This document shows, in pieces, positions 27,975-36,837 of a DNA stretch of 64,000 nt. Positions within the stretch are counted from its first letter, which is position 1; each line of letters starts with the position of its first letter. Source of the DNA: Bremerella sp. JC817 (GTDB lineage: Bacteria; Planctomycetota; Planctomycetia; Pirellulales; Pirellulaceae); the NCBI RefSeq assembly GCF_040718835.1, contig NZ_JBFEFG010000281.1, positions 434,001 through 498,000 of the forward strand, in the 5' to 3' direction. The notes under the pieces are model-generated. The model worked only from the letters and a program-made list of their open reading frames with translations, was not told the DNA's origin and did not search any database. A program made the translations under genes and the position numbers.

Positions 27975-28406
27975 TTACGACTCTTCGATCTGGGCAACGG
28001 TGCATGCGAAATCGAACCGCATGGCCAGCTTGCCACCGACGGTTACCTTGCCGGTCATGAAGAAGGCGTCCGCCATCCGTTCATTCAACTTGACGATCAT
28101 CTCGATGAGGTCACCGGGACGCACCATTTTCTTGAACTTCACGTCGTTCAGCCGCGTAGCAACGGGAACGCCACCACCTTCGGTCACAAATTTGGACAAC
28201 AAGATCGCGCCTGCCTGCATGGTTGCTTCACACAGAATCACCCCGGGAACCAGCGGATAGTCCGGGTAATGGCCCTGAAAAAAATATTCGTCAGGCGTGA
28301 ATGTCTTGCGACAGATGATTTGATCTTCGGTCTGCTCGACCACTTCGTCGACCAGCAGCATAGGACCGCGATGCGGAATCGCGTCTTCGATGATAACCTT
28401 CGTCAT
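27975..28406 (-). CDS. fabZ: 3-hydroxyacyl-ACP dehydratase, FabZ/FabA type
   Basis: 143 residues, standard hot-dog fold length. The catalytic motif [16 protein letters not shown] has His46 and Glu60 at the expected spacing. The protein would dehydrate 3-hydroxyacyl-ACP to the enoyl form. It is the cluster's dehydratase, sandwiched between a CrtI-like oxidoreductase (14 bases) and the FabI-like reductase (2 bases), so it is probably dedicated to this pathway and not the general housekeeping FabZ (inference). Confidence 0.92.
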   Translation of the reverse strand: MTKVIIEDAIPHRGPMLLVDEVVEQTEDQIICRKTFTPDEYFFQGHYPDYPLVPGVILCEATMQAGAILLSKFVTEGGGVPVATRLNDVKFKKMVRPGDLIEMIVKLNERMADAFFMTGKVTVGGKLAMRFDFACTVAQIEES

Positions 28407-28420
28407 GGATGCTAATTCCG

Positions 28421-29872
28421 TTAGTTGGTGCTGTCGGCGAGTTGCGAATTGGTGGACGCCTTCATGACGTACGAATCGACATCGTTCGCCACAATCACCC
28501 CGTAGTTAATAGCCCCCAGCCAGCCCGACATGATGATGCCAACGCTTCCGGCATGGTACAGACCTGGGATCTGTTCCGGCAGGGCCCGACTGACCGCCAG
28601 GCCTTCGAACTTCGTTCCGAAGCTGGAGCCAAGCTGATGCTTGGTGTATCGCTGGAAGGTCTTCGGCGTCGAGACTTCGACATGGTCGACACGTTCACGC
28701 ACGTTGGGCACGTACTTCTCGAGCGCGTCGAGCGTCGTTTCTGCCAGGTCGTCTTTACTGACCTTGTACTCTTCTTCGGACAGATTCGCCCAATCTTCCC
28801 AGCGTGCATTCGTGCTGGAAACGACCAGCGAACGAGGCCGACCATCGGGACGGGTCCGCGGGTAATAGAACGAATAGGTACGGCTGGTGATGTCTCGGCT
28901 GAGCAGCAAATCGGTACGGAACGCAGGGGCCGTGCTGCTGAAGAGCAGGTCGCCTGTTTCTTCCGGAATCTGTTCGTCCGGCTTCATGGCGATGTAGACC
29001 TGCGTGCTGGAATTGTTGAGCCGCACTTCCTTGGCGTCTTCGATGAACTTTTTATCGAAGTGTTCTTCGCCGATCAGGTTGAAGATCGTCAGCTTTAGGT
29101 TCGAGTTCGACACGATCGCTTTGCAGCGAATCTCTTTGCCGTTAACCGTGACGCTTTTTACCTTACCGTTTTCCAAGTTGATTTTCTGCACGTCGGCGTT
29201 GATACGGACATCGACGCCTGACTTCTTCAGGTCTTCGTGCATCAACGTGATCAGGCGGTCGGTTCCCCCTTCAAACGTGAACACACCTTTGCTCATGAAA
29301 TTTGAGAACACGATGCCATAGCTGATCGCCGGATCTTCCAGCGTCGAACCGTTGGCGTAAGTGATCGGCTCCATCAACAGTCGGACCACGTCTTCGCGAC
29401 CTGGGAAGAACTTCTCGAACAGTTCCTTCGTGGTCGTGCCCTGATCGTCGTAGAAGTTCATTCCACGAGCCGTATCGAAGAATGCCTTGACGGTTTCTTC
29501 CGGAACGTTGAACTGCGAGATCAGCAGCTTGCTGAAGTCTTCGCGGTTGAAGGTCGTCGACAGCGAGAACATTGGGTTGTCGAAGCGAATGTTCTTCAAC
29601 TGAACGATCGAATCGGCGATCTCGCGCGTCCAATAACGACGACAGCTTTTGATCATGCCAATCGGGAAACCATGCAGCGAGATGTCGAAGATGTGACCGC
29701 CTGGGCGTTTGAACCAGGTCGCCATGCCACCCAGCTTGTAGTGTTGTTCGCATAGCAGCACTTTGCGTCCCTGGCGAGCAAGCGTGTTGGCAGAGGTCAA
29801 ACCTGCCAGGCCGCTGCCGATCACTACAACGTCGTATTCGTCCAGAGTGTCTTTAAGAAAGTCTTTCGCCAT
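28421..29872 (-). CDS. CrtI/phytoene-desaturase-like FAD oxidoreductase (copy 1)
   Basis: 483 residues. The FAD-binding start [20 protein letters not shown] then [14 protein letters not shown], and the C-terminal [22 protein letters not shown], match the phytoene desaturase/carotenoid isomerase superfamily. No phytoene synthase or other isoprenoid gene is nearby; instead it is packed between acyl-chain genes, so the substrate is more likely an ACP-bound or free acyl chain undergoing desaturation or isomerisation (inference). It is followed 14 bases later by fabZ. Confidence 0.9.
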   Translation of the reverse strand: MAKDFLKDTLDEYDVVVIGSGLAGLTSANTLARQGRKVLLCEQHYKLGGMATWFKRPGGHIFDISLHGFPIGMIKSCRRYWTREIADSIVQLKNIRFDNPMFSLSTTFNREDFSKLLISQFNVPEETVKAFFDTARGMNFYDDQGTTTKELFEKFFPGREDVVRLLMEPITYANGSTLEDPAISYGIVFSNFMSKGVFTFEGGTDRLITLMHEDLKKSGVDVRINADVQKINLENGKVKSVTVNGKEIRCKAIVSNSNLKLTIFNLIGEEHFDKKFIEDAKEVRLNNSSTQVYIAMKPDEQIPEETGDLLFSSTAPAFRTDLLLSRDITSRTYSFYYPRTRPDGRPRSLVVSSTNARWEDWANLSEEEYKVSKDDLAETTLDALEKYVPNVRERVDHVEVSTPKTFQRYTKHQLGSSFGTKFEGLAVSRALPEQIPGLYHAGSVGIIMSGWLGAINYGVIVANDVDSYVMKASTNSQLADSTN

Positions 29873-29992
29873 GATTTACCTGTTTTCCAAACGCTTCCTA
29901 TCTCGTCGCCGCTTGGGCAGGGTTGCCCACGAACGAGGAGGCCCGTGAAACCGAGATCGGCGACTTTACGCGCCGAATCGCGAGTCGCTGCG

Positions 29993-31384
29993 TTAGCCTG
30001 CTTCCCGCAAGCAATAACGATTGGCCACCGACACTCCGCTCATGATCGAGCCAATGATGCCGACGTAACCTTGATCGGTTCCACAAATATAAAGGTTCTC
30101 GAGGTGCGTGGTGCCATCGAGATGTTTTTCTGGGGCACCATAAACGGCCCCGTTTTTGTGCCAAGTGTATCGATGAATCGTTTTCGGCGTGAACATATCC
30201 ACCGCCACGACATGCCGCCGGAATTCTGGAATGAATCGGACGACGCTGTCGCTGATCAGATCGTACCAACGATTCTTTTCAAAGCGGTACCGTTCTTCCG
30301 GCATCGTGGCCCAACGTTCGTAGTTCGCCAGGGCGGTCACGCGAAGGTAACCTTCGTCGAGATTCGCTCCGTCCTGATAGTCGAAGTTATTGGGGGAACA
30401 GATCACGCCGGTGCGGACGTCGCATAGATCGTCTTCCGGCTTTTCCCAGTGGAACGTGTTCGAGTCGTTGAAGAAGACGATCGTCGAATCGTATCCAACT
30501 TCAACCGGTTGCTTCTTAATGACCGAGATCGTTTCGACGAAGCTCAACCGACCGGGCTCGCTCGGTGGTGGCTGGATACCTTCCTCGCACATCCGCATCG
30601 TTTCCCACCAACCGGCGGACGAAACCACTTTGCGGCCGAGTAGCTCAGTCCCGTCGTCCAGCTTCACGCCGACGCAGTTGCCATCTTCGATCTTCAGGGC
30701 AGAAACGCCCGTGCGAAGTTTCAGTTCGCCGCCGAGTTCGCGGAACTTTTTCACCAGGTTCTTCAGCAGCAGCCGTACACCTTTCAGCGGTCGGGCGAAC
30801 CCTTCCATGTAGATGCTGCGGAACATAATGCAAAACTGTCCCCAGTCCATGTCCCGTTCGCGAGCATTGCCGTACCACATCAGCGGGCAAAGCAGCATCT
30901 CGACCAACAGCGGATCGGTGATGATCTCGGAGAGTCGCGTGCGAGCCGAGCCGGCGTAATTTTCCGCGGTGATATCGTCGTAGTCGATGATCTGGCCGCG
31001 GAGCCGGTCAAAGTTGTCGGCTTGCTTCGGAAAGCGTTGGGCGATTTCGCTGCGTAGAAGTTCGATGTCGTTGTCAAACTTCAGCTCGACGCCGGGAAAC
31101 ATCACCTTCGAGCCCAGTTGAGGGCAAAGAGCGAATTCGTCCCATTTGAAGCGAAGTTGGCGCAGAAGACGCCCGAGCGGCCCCTTCTTCTCGCCTTTCT
31201 GCGTGAAGTTGGTCACCGCGTGCAAACCGACATCGAAATCGCGGCCTGCCATGCGATAGAACGAGTTCAAACCACCGATGGTGTTATGTCGTTCCAGAAT
31301 GCAGACGTTCTGACCGAAATAGGCCAGGCGAATGCCTGCCGCGAGCCCGGACATGCCTGCGCCGATAATGATCGTATCGTACAT
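29993..31384 (-). CDS. CrtI/phytoene-desaturase-like FAD oxidoreductase (copy 2)
   Basis: 463 residues beginning DTIIIGAGMSGLAAGIRLA with ILERHNTIGGLNSFY, and ending with LYICGTDQGYVGIIGSIMSGVSVANRY. It is a clear but distant paralogue of the gene at 28421-29872. Two such oxidoreductases together with FabF, ACP, FabZ and FabI recall the gene sets proposed for ladderane or polyene lipid synthesis. A 120-base gap separates it from copy 1 and a 151-base gap, containing a REP-like repeat, from the ACP gene. Confidence 0.9.
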   Translation of the reverse strand: MYDTIIIGAGMSGLAAGIRLAYFGQNVCILERHNTIGGLNSFYRMAGRDFDVGLHAVTNFTQKGEKKGPLGRLLRQLRFKWDEFALCPQLGSKVMFPGVELKFDNDIELLRSEIAQRFPKQADNFDRLRGQIIDYDDITAENYAGSARTRLSEIITDPLLVEMLLCPLMWYGNARERDMDWGQFCIMFRSIYMEGFARPLKGVRLLLKNLVKKFRELGGELKLRTGVSALKIEDGNCVGVKLDDGTELLGRKVVSSAGWWETMRMCEEGIQPPPSEPGRLSFVETISVIKKQPVEVGYDSTIVFFNDSNTFHWEKPEDDLCDVRTGVICSPNNFDYQDGANLDEGYLRVTALANYERWATMPEERYRFEKNRWYDLISDSVVRFIPEFRRHVVAVDMFTPKTIHRYTWHKNGAVYGAPEKHLDGTTHLENLYICGTDQGYVGIIGSIMSGVSVANRYCLREAG

Positions 31385-31429
31385 CGTGACGATGGAGCTC
31401 CGACGCTCGTAGGTTATGAGGAGTGGATC

Positions 31430-31510
31430 GAAGCGGAACGCAACGCACCGTAATTGGCTTCCATCGTCATGCCAAGGCGCGAAACGCGTTGCGTTTCACA
31501 CCCTACGGAT
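31430..31510. repeat. REP-like palindromic element
   Basis: Between the second CrtI-like gene and the ACP gene. GGAACGCAACGCACCG at 31435-31450 is matched in inverted orientation by GCGTTGCGTTTCACACC at 31485-31501, and the right arm itself contains a GAAACGC/GCGTTTC hairpin with a GTT loop (31481-31497). A similar GCAACGC palindrome lies near 59669-59688. It looks like a short interspersed palindromic repeat. Confidence 0.55.
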
Positions 31511-31535
31511 TTGCGTGGGACCTGCCTCTTGCGAG

Positions 31536-31787
31536 TTACAGGTCTTTCATCTTCGGCTCGAGATAGCTGACCGTGCTGGCCATCGAAGCGAGCTCTGGAT
31601 ATTCTTCTTCCGGAATCTGCACTCGGTGACGCTTGCGGAGTTCCATGACGATGTCTAGGAAGTCCATGCTGTCGAGTTCGAGCTGGTCGCGGAAGGGCTT
31701 GTCATCATCGATATCCGTGATGTCGTCATCCGGAGCGATGTCCCGCAAAATGTCCAAAATTTCTTCCCGGATTTCCGCTGGCGTCAT
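31536..31787 (-). CDS. Acyl carrier protein (cluster-specific)
   Basis: 83 residues, acidic. The phosphopantetheine serine is Ser40 in LELDSMDFLDIVMELRKRH. The DSMDF form (instead of DSLD) and an unusually acidic DDDITDIDDDKP loop before it mark it as a specialised carrier. It starts 26 bases after fabF and is the probable carrier of the growing chain for the FabF, FabZ and FabI-like enzymes of this cluster. Confidence 0.93.
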   Translation of the reverse strand: MTPAEIREEILDILRDIAPDDDITDIDDDKPFRDQLELDSMDFLDIVMELRKRHRVQIPEEEYPELASMASTVSYLEPKMKDL

Positions 31788-31813
31788 CCCGATCTGGCTC
31801 CTTCAAGCGTCTA

Positions 31814-33067
31814 TTACAGCTTTTTGATGATTACTACAGAGTTGATTCCCAGCATCCCGAACGAGTTGTTCAGAATGGTCTGGACTTTGCCAAGTTCTCG
31901 CGGCTGATTCAAAACCAACCCGTCGATGGCACACGCTGGATCGAGGTCGTCCACGTTAATCGTGGCGTGACAAACTCCATCCTGAAAGGCTGGCAGGTTT
32001 CCGGAAAGCTCAAGAGCCCCGGCGGCACCCATCGCGTGCCCAATGAAACTTTTTGTGTTGTTGATGAACGTGGTTTCGCTTTTGCCGAACACTTCGCGAA
32101 TCGCCGTACACTCCTGCTGGTCGCCCAGGGTCGTGCCGGTAGCATGCGTGCTGACAATGTCGATGTCGGTGGCATTCAACCCGGCACGCTTCAAGGCCAG
32201 GTTCATGCATTGGACTTGTCGTTCAGGGTTCGGCAGCACGAAGTCGGTTGCGTCGGTGTTCATGGCATAGCCTGCCAATTCGCCGTAAATCTTCGCACCG
32301 CGTTTTTTCGCATCCGATAACCGCTCGAGCGTATAAATACAGCCACCTTCCGAAACGACGATGCCGTTTCGTTGGGTATCGAACGGACGCGAGGCCTTCG
32401 TCGGATCGCTATGCACGGCCAGAGCCCCCTGGCTCTTGAAACCGGCGAAGATCCCAAAGGTGTGGACGCTTTCTGAAACACCCCCAGCCAAAGCCAGATC
32501 GCATTCGCCCAAGCGAAGCATCTGAGCTCCTTGAATCAGGCCGGCATTCCCGGCGGCACAAGCAGCACCGATGGTGTAGTGCGGCCCCACAATGCCCATC
32601 GTCAGGCAGATTTCGCCGGCGGGATTGTTGGCCACGGTTCGTGGATTGTGGTGGTGCGACCAGAACGAGGTGTCGTAATCGTAACCCTTCAGGTTATAGA
32701 CTTCGTTCTCGGTCTCGACATTGCCATGCTCGGTCACGCCTACGTAGACGCCGACCATGCTCTTATCAATGTTTTCCCATTCCAAGCCGCTGTCGGCGAT
32801 CGCTTCGCCAGCACAGTAAATACCAATGCTGCCAGCACGGGTACCACGACGGATGTCACGCTTCTTCTGGTAGCGGGTCGCTTCGTAATCGCAGATACCA
32901 GCGAGGGTTTCGCCGATGTAACGGATCTCGTAGTCGGACACACCGCTTTTGCCACTGAGCAACGCCTCTCGATACTCAGCGTACGAATTGCCATTCGGAG
33001 CGGTCAGACCGACGCCCGTGATGACGATGCGCTGTGAATCGGGTAGTTGTTCGGCAGTGGCAACCAT
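31814..33067 (-). CDS. fabF: Beta-ketoacyl-ACP synthase II (FabF-type condensing enzyme)
   Basis: 417 residues with the full condensing-enzyme triad: Cys170 in TIGAACAAGNAG, His308 in STHATGTTLGD and His344 in SFIGHAMGAAG, with Lys339 just before. It is a KASII-type decarboxylative synthase that elongates acyl-ACP with malonyl-ACP. Placement directly before the ACP and next to two desaturase-like genes argues for a dedicated chain-building role. The genome's housekeeping FabF would be elsewhere (inference). Confidence 0.95.
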   Translation of the reverse strand: MVATAEQLPDSQRIVITGVGLTAPNGNSYAEYREALLSGKSGVSDYEIRYIGETLAGICDYEATRYQKKRDIRRGTRAGSIGIYCAGEAIADSGLEWENIDKSMVGVYVGVTEHGNVETENEVYNLKGYDYDTSFWSHHHNPRTVANNPAGEICLTMGIVGPHYTIGAACAAGNAGLIQGAQMLRLGECDLALAGGVSESVHTFGIFAGFKSQGALAVHSDPTKASRPFDTQRNGIVVSEGGCIYTLERLSDAKKRGAKIYGELAGYAMNTDATDFVLPNPERQVQCMNLALKRAGLNATDIDIVSTHATGTTLGDQQECTAIREVFGKSETTFINNTKSFIGHAMGAAGALELSGNLPAFQDGVCHATINVDDLDPACAIDGLVLNQPRELGKVQTILNNSFGMLGINSVVIIKKL

Positions 33068-33131
33068 TTGCCCATCCTCGGCAATTTAACGGAAACCGTT
33101 CAAGCTACCGATTCCCAGGAACCTTGACAAG

Positions 33132-34133
33132 TCACCTGCGAGAAGCCAACTCGTCCGCCAGGCGACGCATTCCCTCTTCGGTCGAGACTTTGGGAGAGTA
33201 TCCCAAGTCGTGTCGTGCCGCGGAGATATCGAAATAATGATGCGTTGCAAGCTGCCGCGCGAGGAACCGAGTCATGCGTGGTTCCTCGTTCATGCGTCCC
33301 ACCATTTTGTAGGCGGTTTCCATCATAGCACCGGCATAATAGGCAACGTTTGCCGAAACACTTTTTCGGATCGGGGGGAGCCCGTCTAACGCCAGGATGT
33401 CGTTAATCCAATCCCAAAGTCGAACCGGAGCACCTTGAGTAACAAAGTAAGCCTTGCCACCAACCTTCTCTGGCGATTCGAGAAGTGCCCCGGCTGCTTG
33501 GATATGAGCCGAGGCAGCGTTTTCGACATAAACCATGTCGACGAGATTCTTGCCATCGCCCACAACCCGCAGTTTACCCGTTTTCGCACGGGCGATTAAT
33601 CGCGGAATCAAGTGCTGGTCACGAGGTCCCCAGATGAGGTGTGGCCGCAAGGCACATGTGAGTAGCGTGCCAGGCTGATTTGCCGCCAGAACGGCCTGTT
33701 CCGCGATTGCCTTGGAATGCGGATAGTGGGCGAGCCATGTTTCGGGATAGGGAGCCTTTTCGTCGACTCCCTTTTGATCGGTCCCGTCGAAGGTCACGCT
33801 GGGGCTGCTGCAGTAGACCAGTCGCTCGACCTTCCAGGCCTTGCAGGCGGCGATGATATTGTCGGTGCCTTCGACATTGATGCCGTAGTAATCAGACCAA
33901 CGGCCCCAGATGCCTGCGATCGCCGCCACGTGATAAACCACGTCGCAGCCCTTCACTCCCTTTTCGACGGCCGATGCGTCGCGCAGGTCTCCCTGGATGC
34001 ATTCAACGCCGAGGCTCTCGAGATCAGGATAGCGTTGCCGCCCCAAGACACGGACCGATTCGCCATGCTGCAGTAGCTGCTCGACGAGATATCGGCCGAG
34101 GAAACCACCTCCGCCAGTGACTAGGACGCTCAA
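33132..34133 (-). CDS. oleD: OleD-like NAD(P)-dependent reductase (extended SDR, 3-beta-HSD family)
   Basis: 333 residues from TTG at 34133; AGGGGA seven bases upstream supports that unusual start. The N-terminus has VTGGGGFLGRYLVEQL, the Asp after the second strand (GDLRD), and the catalytic pair Tyr-Lys in HYPHSKAIAEQ. Overall layout, including the C-terminal helices, fits OleD, which reduces 2-alkyl-3-ketoacids made by OleA to 2-alkyl-3-hydroxyacids in long-chain olefin synthesis. A sterol-dehydrogenase-like role is the alternative. An OleC homologue lies two genes upstream. Confidence 0.8.
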   Translation of the reverse strand: MSVLVTGGGGFLGRYLVEQLLQHGESVRVLGRQRYPDLESLGVECIQGDLRDASAVEKGVKGCDVVYHVAAIAGIWGRWSDYYGINVEGTDNIIAACKAWKVERLVYCSSPSVTFDGTDQKGVDEKAPYPETWLAHYPHSKAIAEQAVLAANQPGTLLTCALRPHLIWGPRDQHLIPRLIARAKTGKLRVVGDGKNLVDMVYVENAASAHIQAAGALLESPEKVGGKAYFVTQGAPVRLWDWINDILALDGLPPIRKSVSANVAYYAGAMMETAYKMVGRMNEEPRMTRFLARQLATHHYFDISAARHDLGYSPKVSTEEGMRRLADELASRR

Positions 34134-34160
34134 ATCAGATTCCCCTGATACCGTCTTGGT

Positions 34161-35102
34161 TTAGAGGCCTTGAATCATTGACTTGGGAATCTGGAATCGG
34201 TACGAGCCACTCAGGCCGACCGCTTCGCCTGGCAGATCGAGGTACAGATTCTGAACCTTGTTCGGATCGAAGTCCTCAGGCACGTCGAAGACGATGCAAT
34301 CGGTTCCCTCGTCCAGCGGATCGAACGTCTTGCTCGGTGTCCACCATTTCAGATCCTTCAAGTCGTCAAACTTGAGGGGATAGTACACGTTCTTATCGTC
34401 GTCCGAAAGCTGTGCCGTTCGGATGGCCCCACCCTTGGTGGTAAATTCGTTGCCATACCAGCTCTTGAAATCGAAGGTCTTGTTCGAGCGATTGGCCGTT
34501 TCCAGATAGATATTCACGAACGGACGGGACGAGGTTACGAGTTCGCCTTGCTCGTCACGCCCGCGGACTTCTCCCCAGTCGACGTGATTGACTTTGACTT
34601 TGAAGCCTTCCATGGTGGCCGAGTTCTTCGCTGGGATCCATTTGATGTGGATCTCCCCCTTTTCGGCGGCTTCCATCACGTCTTGAATTTGATTGCCGCT
34701 GTTGGCGACGCCGTCTGCTTCGTACGGTGTCTCGTTGACGACTTCATCGCCACCGGTACTGATCACACCGACCGAGACCAGCACGACAAACAGGACCACC
34801 GCCAGAAAGATCGGCAGCACAAACATGTACCCGATCTTCACAATCAAGTCCCAAGGAATTTCCTTGGTGGCCCCTTCTTCTCCTTCAGCTCCCTCTTCCT
34901 CGGTTGGCTGCTGATTCGGGTCAGCGGCCTTCTTTTTGGATGGCTTCACGCCTGGTGCCTTCGGCGTGATTACCGGCGGTCCGACTTGAGGTGCTGCCTG
35001 AGGGACGACGAACACCCCCTGACAAGTAGGGCATTTGACCTGAGTTCCAGCCGGACTGTTAACACTGAGCACGGTCGAACAATGAGGGCACTTAAGATGC
35101 AT
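34161..35102 (-). CDS. Zinc-ribbon membrane protein of unknown function
   Basis: 313 residues. Residues 4-33 form a zinc ribbon of MJ0042 type (CPHC then CPTC 21 residues later), followed by a Pro/Lys/Glu linker, one transmembrane helix (IGYMFVLPIFLAVVLFVVLV, about 92-112), and a C-terminal soluble domain with beta pattern (VNHVDWGEV, FVNIYLETANRSNKTFDFKSW) resembling DUF4352-like or secretory telobox-type modules. The type is common in planctomycetes. It lies between the OleC- and OleD-like genes with gaps of 27 and 46 bases, so it is probably co-expressed, but I cannot say whether it is part of the pathway. Confidence 0.8.
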   Translation of the reverse strand: MHLKCPHCSTVLSVNSPAGTQVKCPTCQGVFVVPQAAPQVGPPVITPKAPGVKPSKKKAADPNQQPTEEEGAEGEEGATKEIPWDLIVKIGYMFVLPIFLAVVLFVVLVSVGVISTGGDEVVNETPYEADGVANSGNQIQDVMEAAEKGEIHIKWIPAKNSATMEGFKVKVNHVDWGEVRGRDEQGELVTSSRPFVNIYLETANRSNKTFDFKSWYGNEFTTKGGAIRTAQLSDDDKNVYYPLKFDDLKDLKWWTPSKTFDPLDEGTDCIVFDVPEDFDPNKVQNLYLDLPGEAVGLSGSYRFQIPKSMIQGL

Positions 35103-35148
35103 CGCAGGGAATTGCCTTGAAGGTGAGACGATGAGGGCAAACGTCAGT

Positions 35149-36837
35149 TTACCGGGGCAGGACCGAGTCGAGCCGATCTTCGGCCCATAGCGTTAGTTTT
35201 TCCCGGAAAATCTTCGAGTTATGACGAACGTCGACCGGAAAATTCGGGTGCAGCAGGAAATGCTCTATTCGCTGCGTCAGCCGGTTTTTATTGCCGATCT
35301 CTCGCAGTTCGTCCAGCAGAGTGTCAATCTCTTCCGGCGTATCGGGGTACATCCCAGGCCACGGCTGCACGATCACCACCGGGACCTGTTGGCCCGGTTC
35401 GCCAATCCCCACCAACGCACTCCGAAAGATCTTTTCGTGCGTGTTGAAGATCGCTTCGACCGGGATCGTATACATCGGGCCTTCTGCCGTTTGCAGACGG
35501 TGCGATTTACGACCACAGAACCAGAATCGGTCTTGCTCGTCGAGATAGCCGACGTCTCCCATGCGATGCCAGACCGCGTCGCCGTCGTAGATCTTCGAGC
35601 GACGCGTTGCCTCTTCACTGGTTGCATAGCGCCGCGTGATCACCGGTCCATGCACGATCAGTTCGCCAATTTCACCACGCGGCAGCGGCTGAACCTGATC
35701 GACCGATTCGATTGCCTCGTCCGTGATGGCGATCACCTGCCAGTCGATGCTGCGGAAGCGTGTGCCGACACAAGTCCCGCCCCCTTCGCTCGATTTCGCC
35801 GAGGTTTCTTCCAACACCTCAGTCGCGGAAATCGAAGCCACCGGCAACGCTTCGGTCGCACCGTATGGCGTGTACATCTCGGCATTGGGTGCCGCTTTTT
35901 TCATCCGCTTTAACACGTGCGGTGGCACCGGAGCCCCTGCTGACAGAACCCGCTTCAGCGAAGGCATCCATAAACCTTCGCGTTCGCAGAACTGCCCCAC
36001 CGAGTTCCAGACCGCCGGCGAAGCGAACGACTGCGTGGCGTTCCAGTCGTCGACCGCTTCCAAGATATTGCGAGGGTCGACGGTTGCTGGCCGGCTGAAA
36101 TCCATTTCCGGAATGACCGAGGTGACTCCCATCGCGCTGTTAAACAAGCCAAACAGCGGGAAGCCTTGCACATCGACATCGCCGGGCTGGATGTCGTAAC
36201 GTTCTTGGATGAATTGCACCTGGCGGCGGAAGCCTTCGTGACGGAACTCGACACCTTTCGGCGGACCGGTACTTCCGGAGGTGAAGATAATCGCGGCTTG
36301 ATCGTCCGCTTCCGCAGCGAACGGTTTAAAGTCGCCCACATCGGTCTGTCGAAGTTCTTCAACCGTCGGACCGCCCCAAAACCAGCGACGTCCGGCGGTG
36401 ACATTCCACTTGGAATCACGATAGCGTCGACCACACAGCTTGCGGATCGCATGCACGATCGGAATCGCGACGAAGCCTTGCGGTTTGACTTGATCGAGAC
36501 AGGAAAGCACATTCTTCTTGCCCATGCCAGGGTCGATCAGAATGCTGACGGCGCCAACCTTATACAAGGCGAAGACCAGAGAGACGAAGTCGATCCCTGG
36601 CCGGACCATCAAGGCCATTCGCGTCCCTGGCACAACTCCCATCTTCGCCAGGCCGGCCGCAATAACAGTGCTGTCTTTTGCCAAATTTGCAAACGTGATC
36701 GTGTCGTATCTTCGCTTGCCCGAAGCGTCTCGTTTCCCGGCGACAGCAATGGCGATACCATCAGGCTGTTGCGTGGCAACTTCATCCAGAAGTAGTCCCA
36801 CGTTGAAGATCGTGTCAGCCGCGTTGGCTTCGAGCAT
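35149..36837 (-). CDS. oleC: OleC-like AMP-dependent synthetase (beta-lactone synthetase/acyl-CoA ligase)
   Basis: 562 residues. Adenylate-forming signatures: IIFTSGSTGPPKGVEFRH (P-loop), YTPYGATEALP, and MGDVGYLDEQDRFWFCGRKSH. The sequence pattern, including the long insertion after the P-loop and the acidic C-terminus, is that of OleC, which uses ATP to cyclise 2-alkyl-3-hydroxyacids to cis-beta-lactones. Its ATG directly follows the TAA of the ATP-grasp gene (TAATG arrangement on the minus strand), so translation is coupled. OleA and OleB homologues are not in the window. Confidence 0.85.
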   Translation of the reverse strand: MLEANAADTIFNVGLLLDEVATQQPDGIAIAVAGKRDASGKRRYDTITFANLAKDSTVIAAGLAKMGVVPGTRMALMVRPGIDFVSLVFALYKVGAVSILIDPGMGKKNVLSCLDQVKPQGFVAIPIVHAIRKLCGRRYRDSKWNVTAGRRWFWGGPTVEELRQTDVGDFKPFAAEADDQAAIIFTSGSTGPPKGVEFRHEGFRRQVQFIQERYDIQPGDVDVQGFPLFGLFNSAMGVTSVIPEMDFSRPATVDPRNILEAVDDWNATQSFASPAVWNSVGQFCEREGLWMPSLKRVLSAGAPVPPHVLKRMKKAAPNAEMYTPYGATEALPVASISATEVLEETSAKSSEGGGTCVGTRFRSIDWQVIAITDEAIESVDQVQPLPRGEIGELIVHGPVITRRYATSEEATRRSKIYDGDAVWHRMGDVGYLDEQDRFWFCGRKSHRLQTAEGPMYTIPVEAIFNTHEKIFRSALVGIGEPGQQVPVVIVQPWPGMYPDTPEEIDTLLDELREIGNKNRLTQRIEHFLLHPNFPVDVRHNSKIFREKLTLWAEDRLDSVLPR

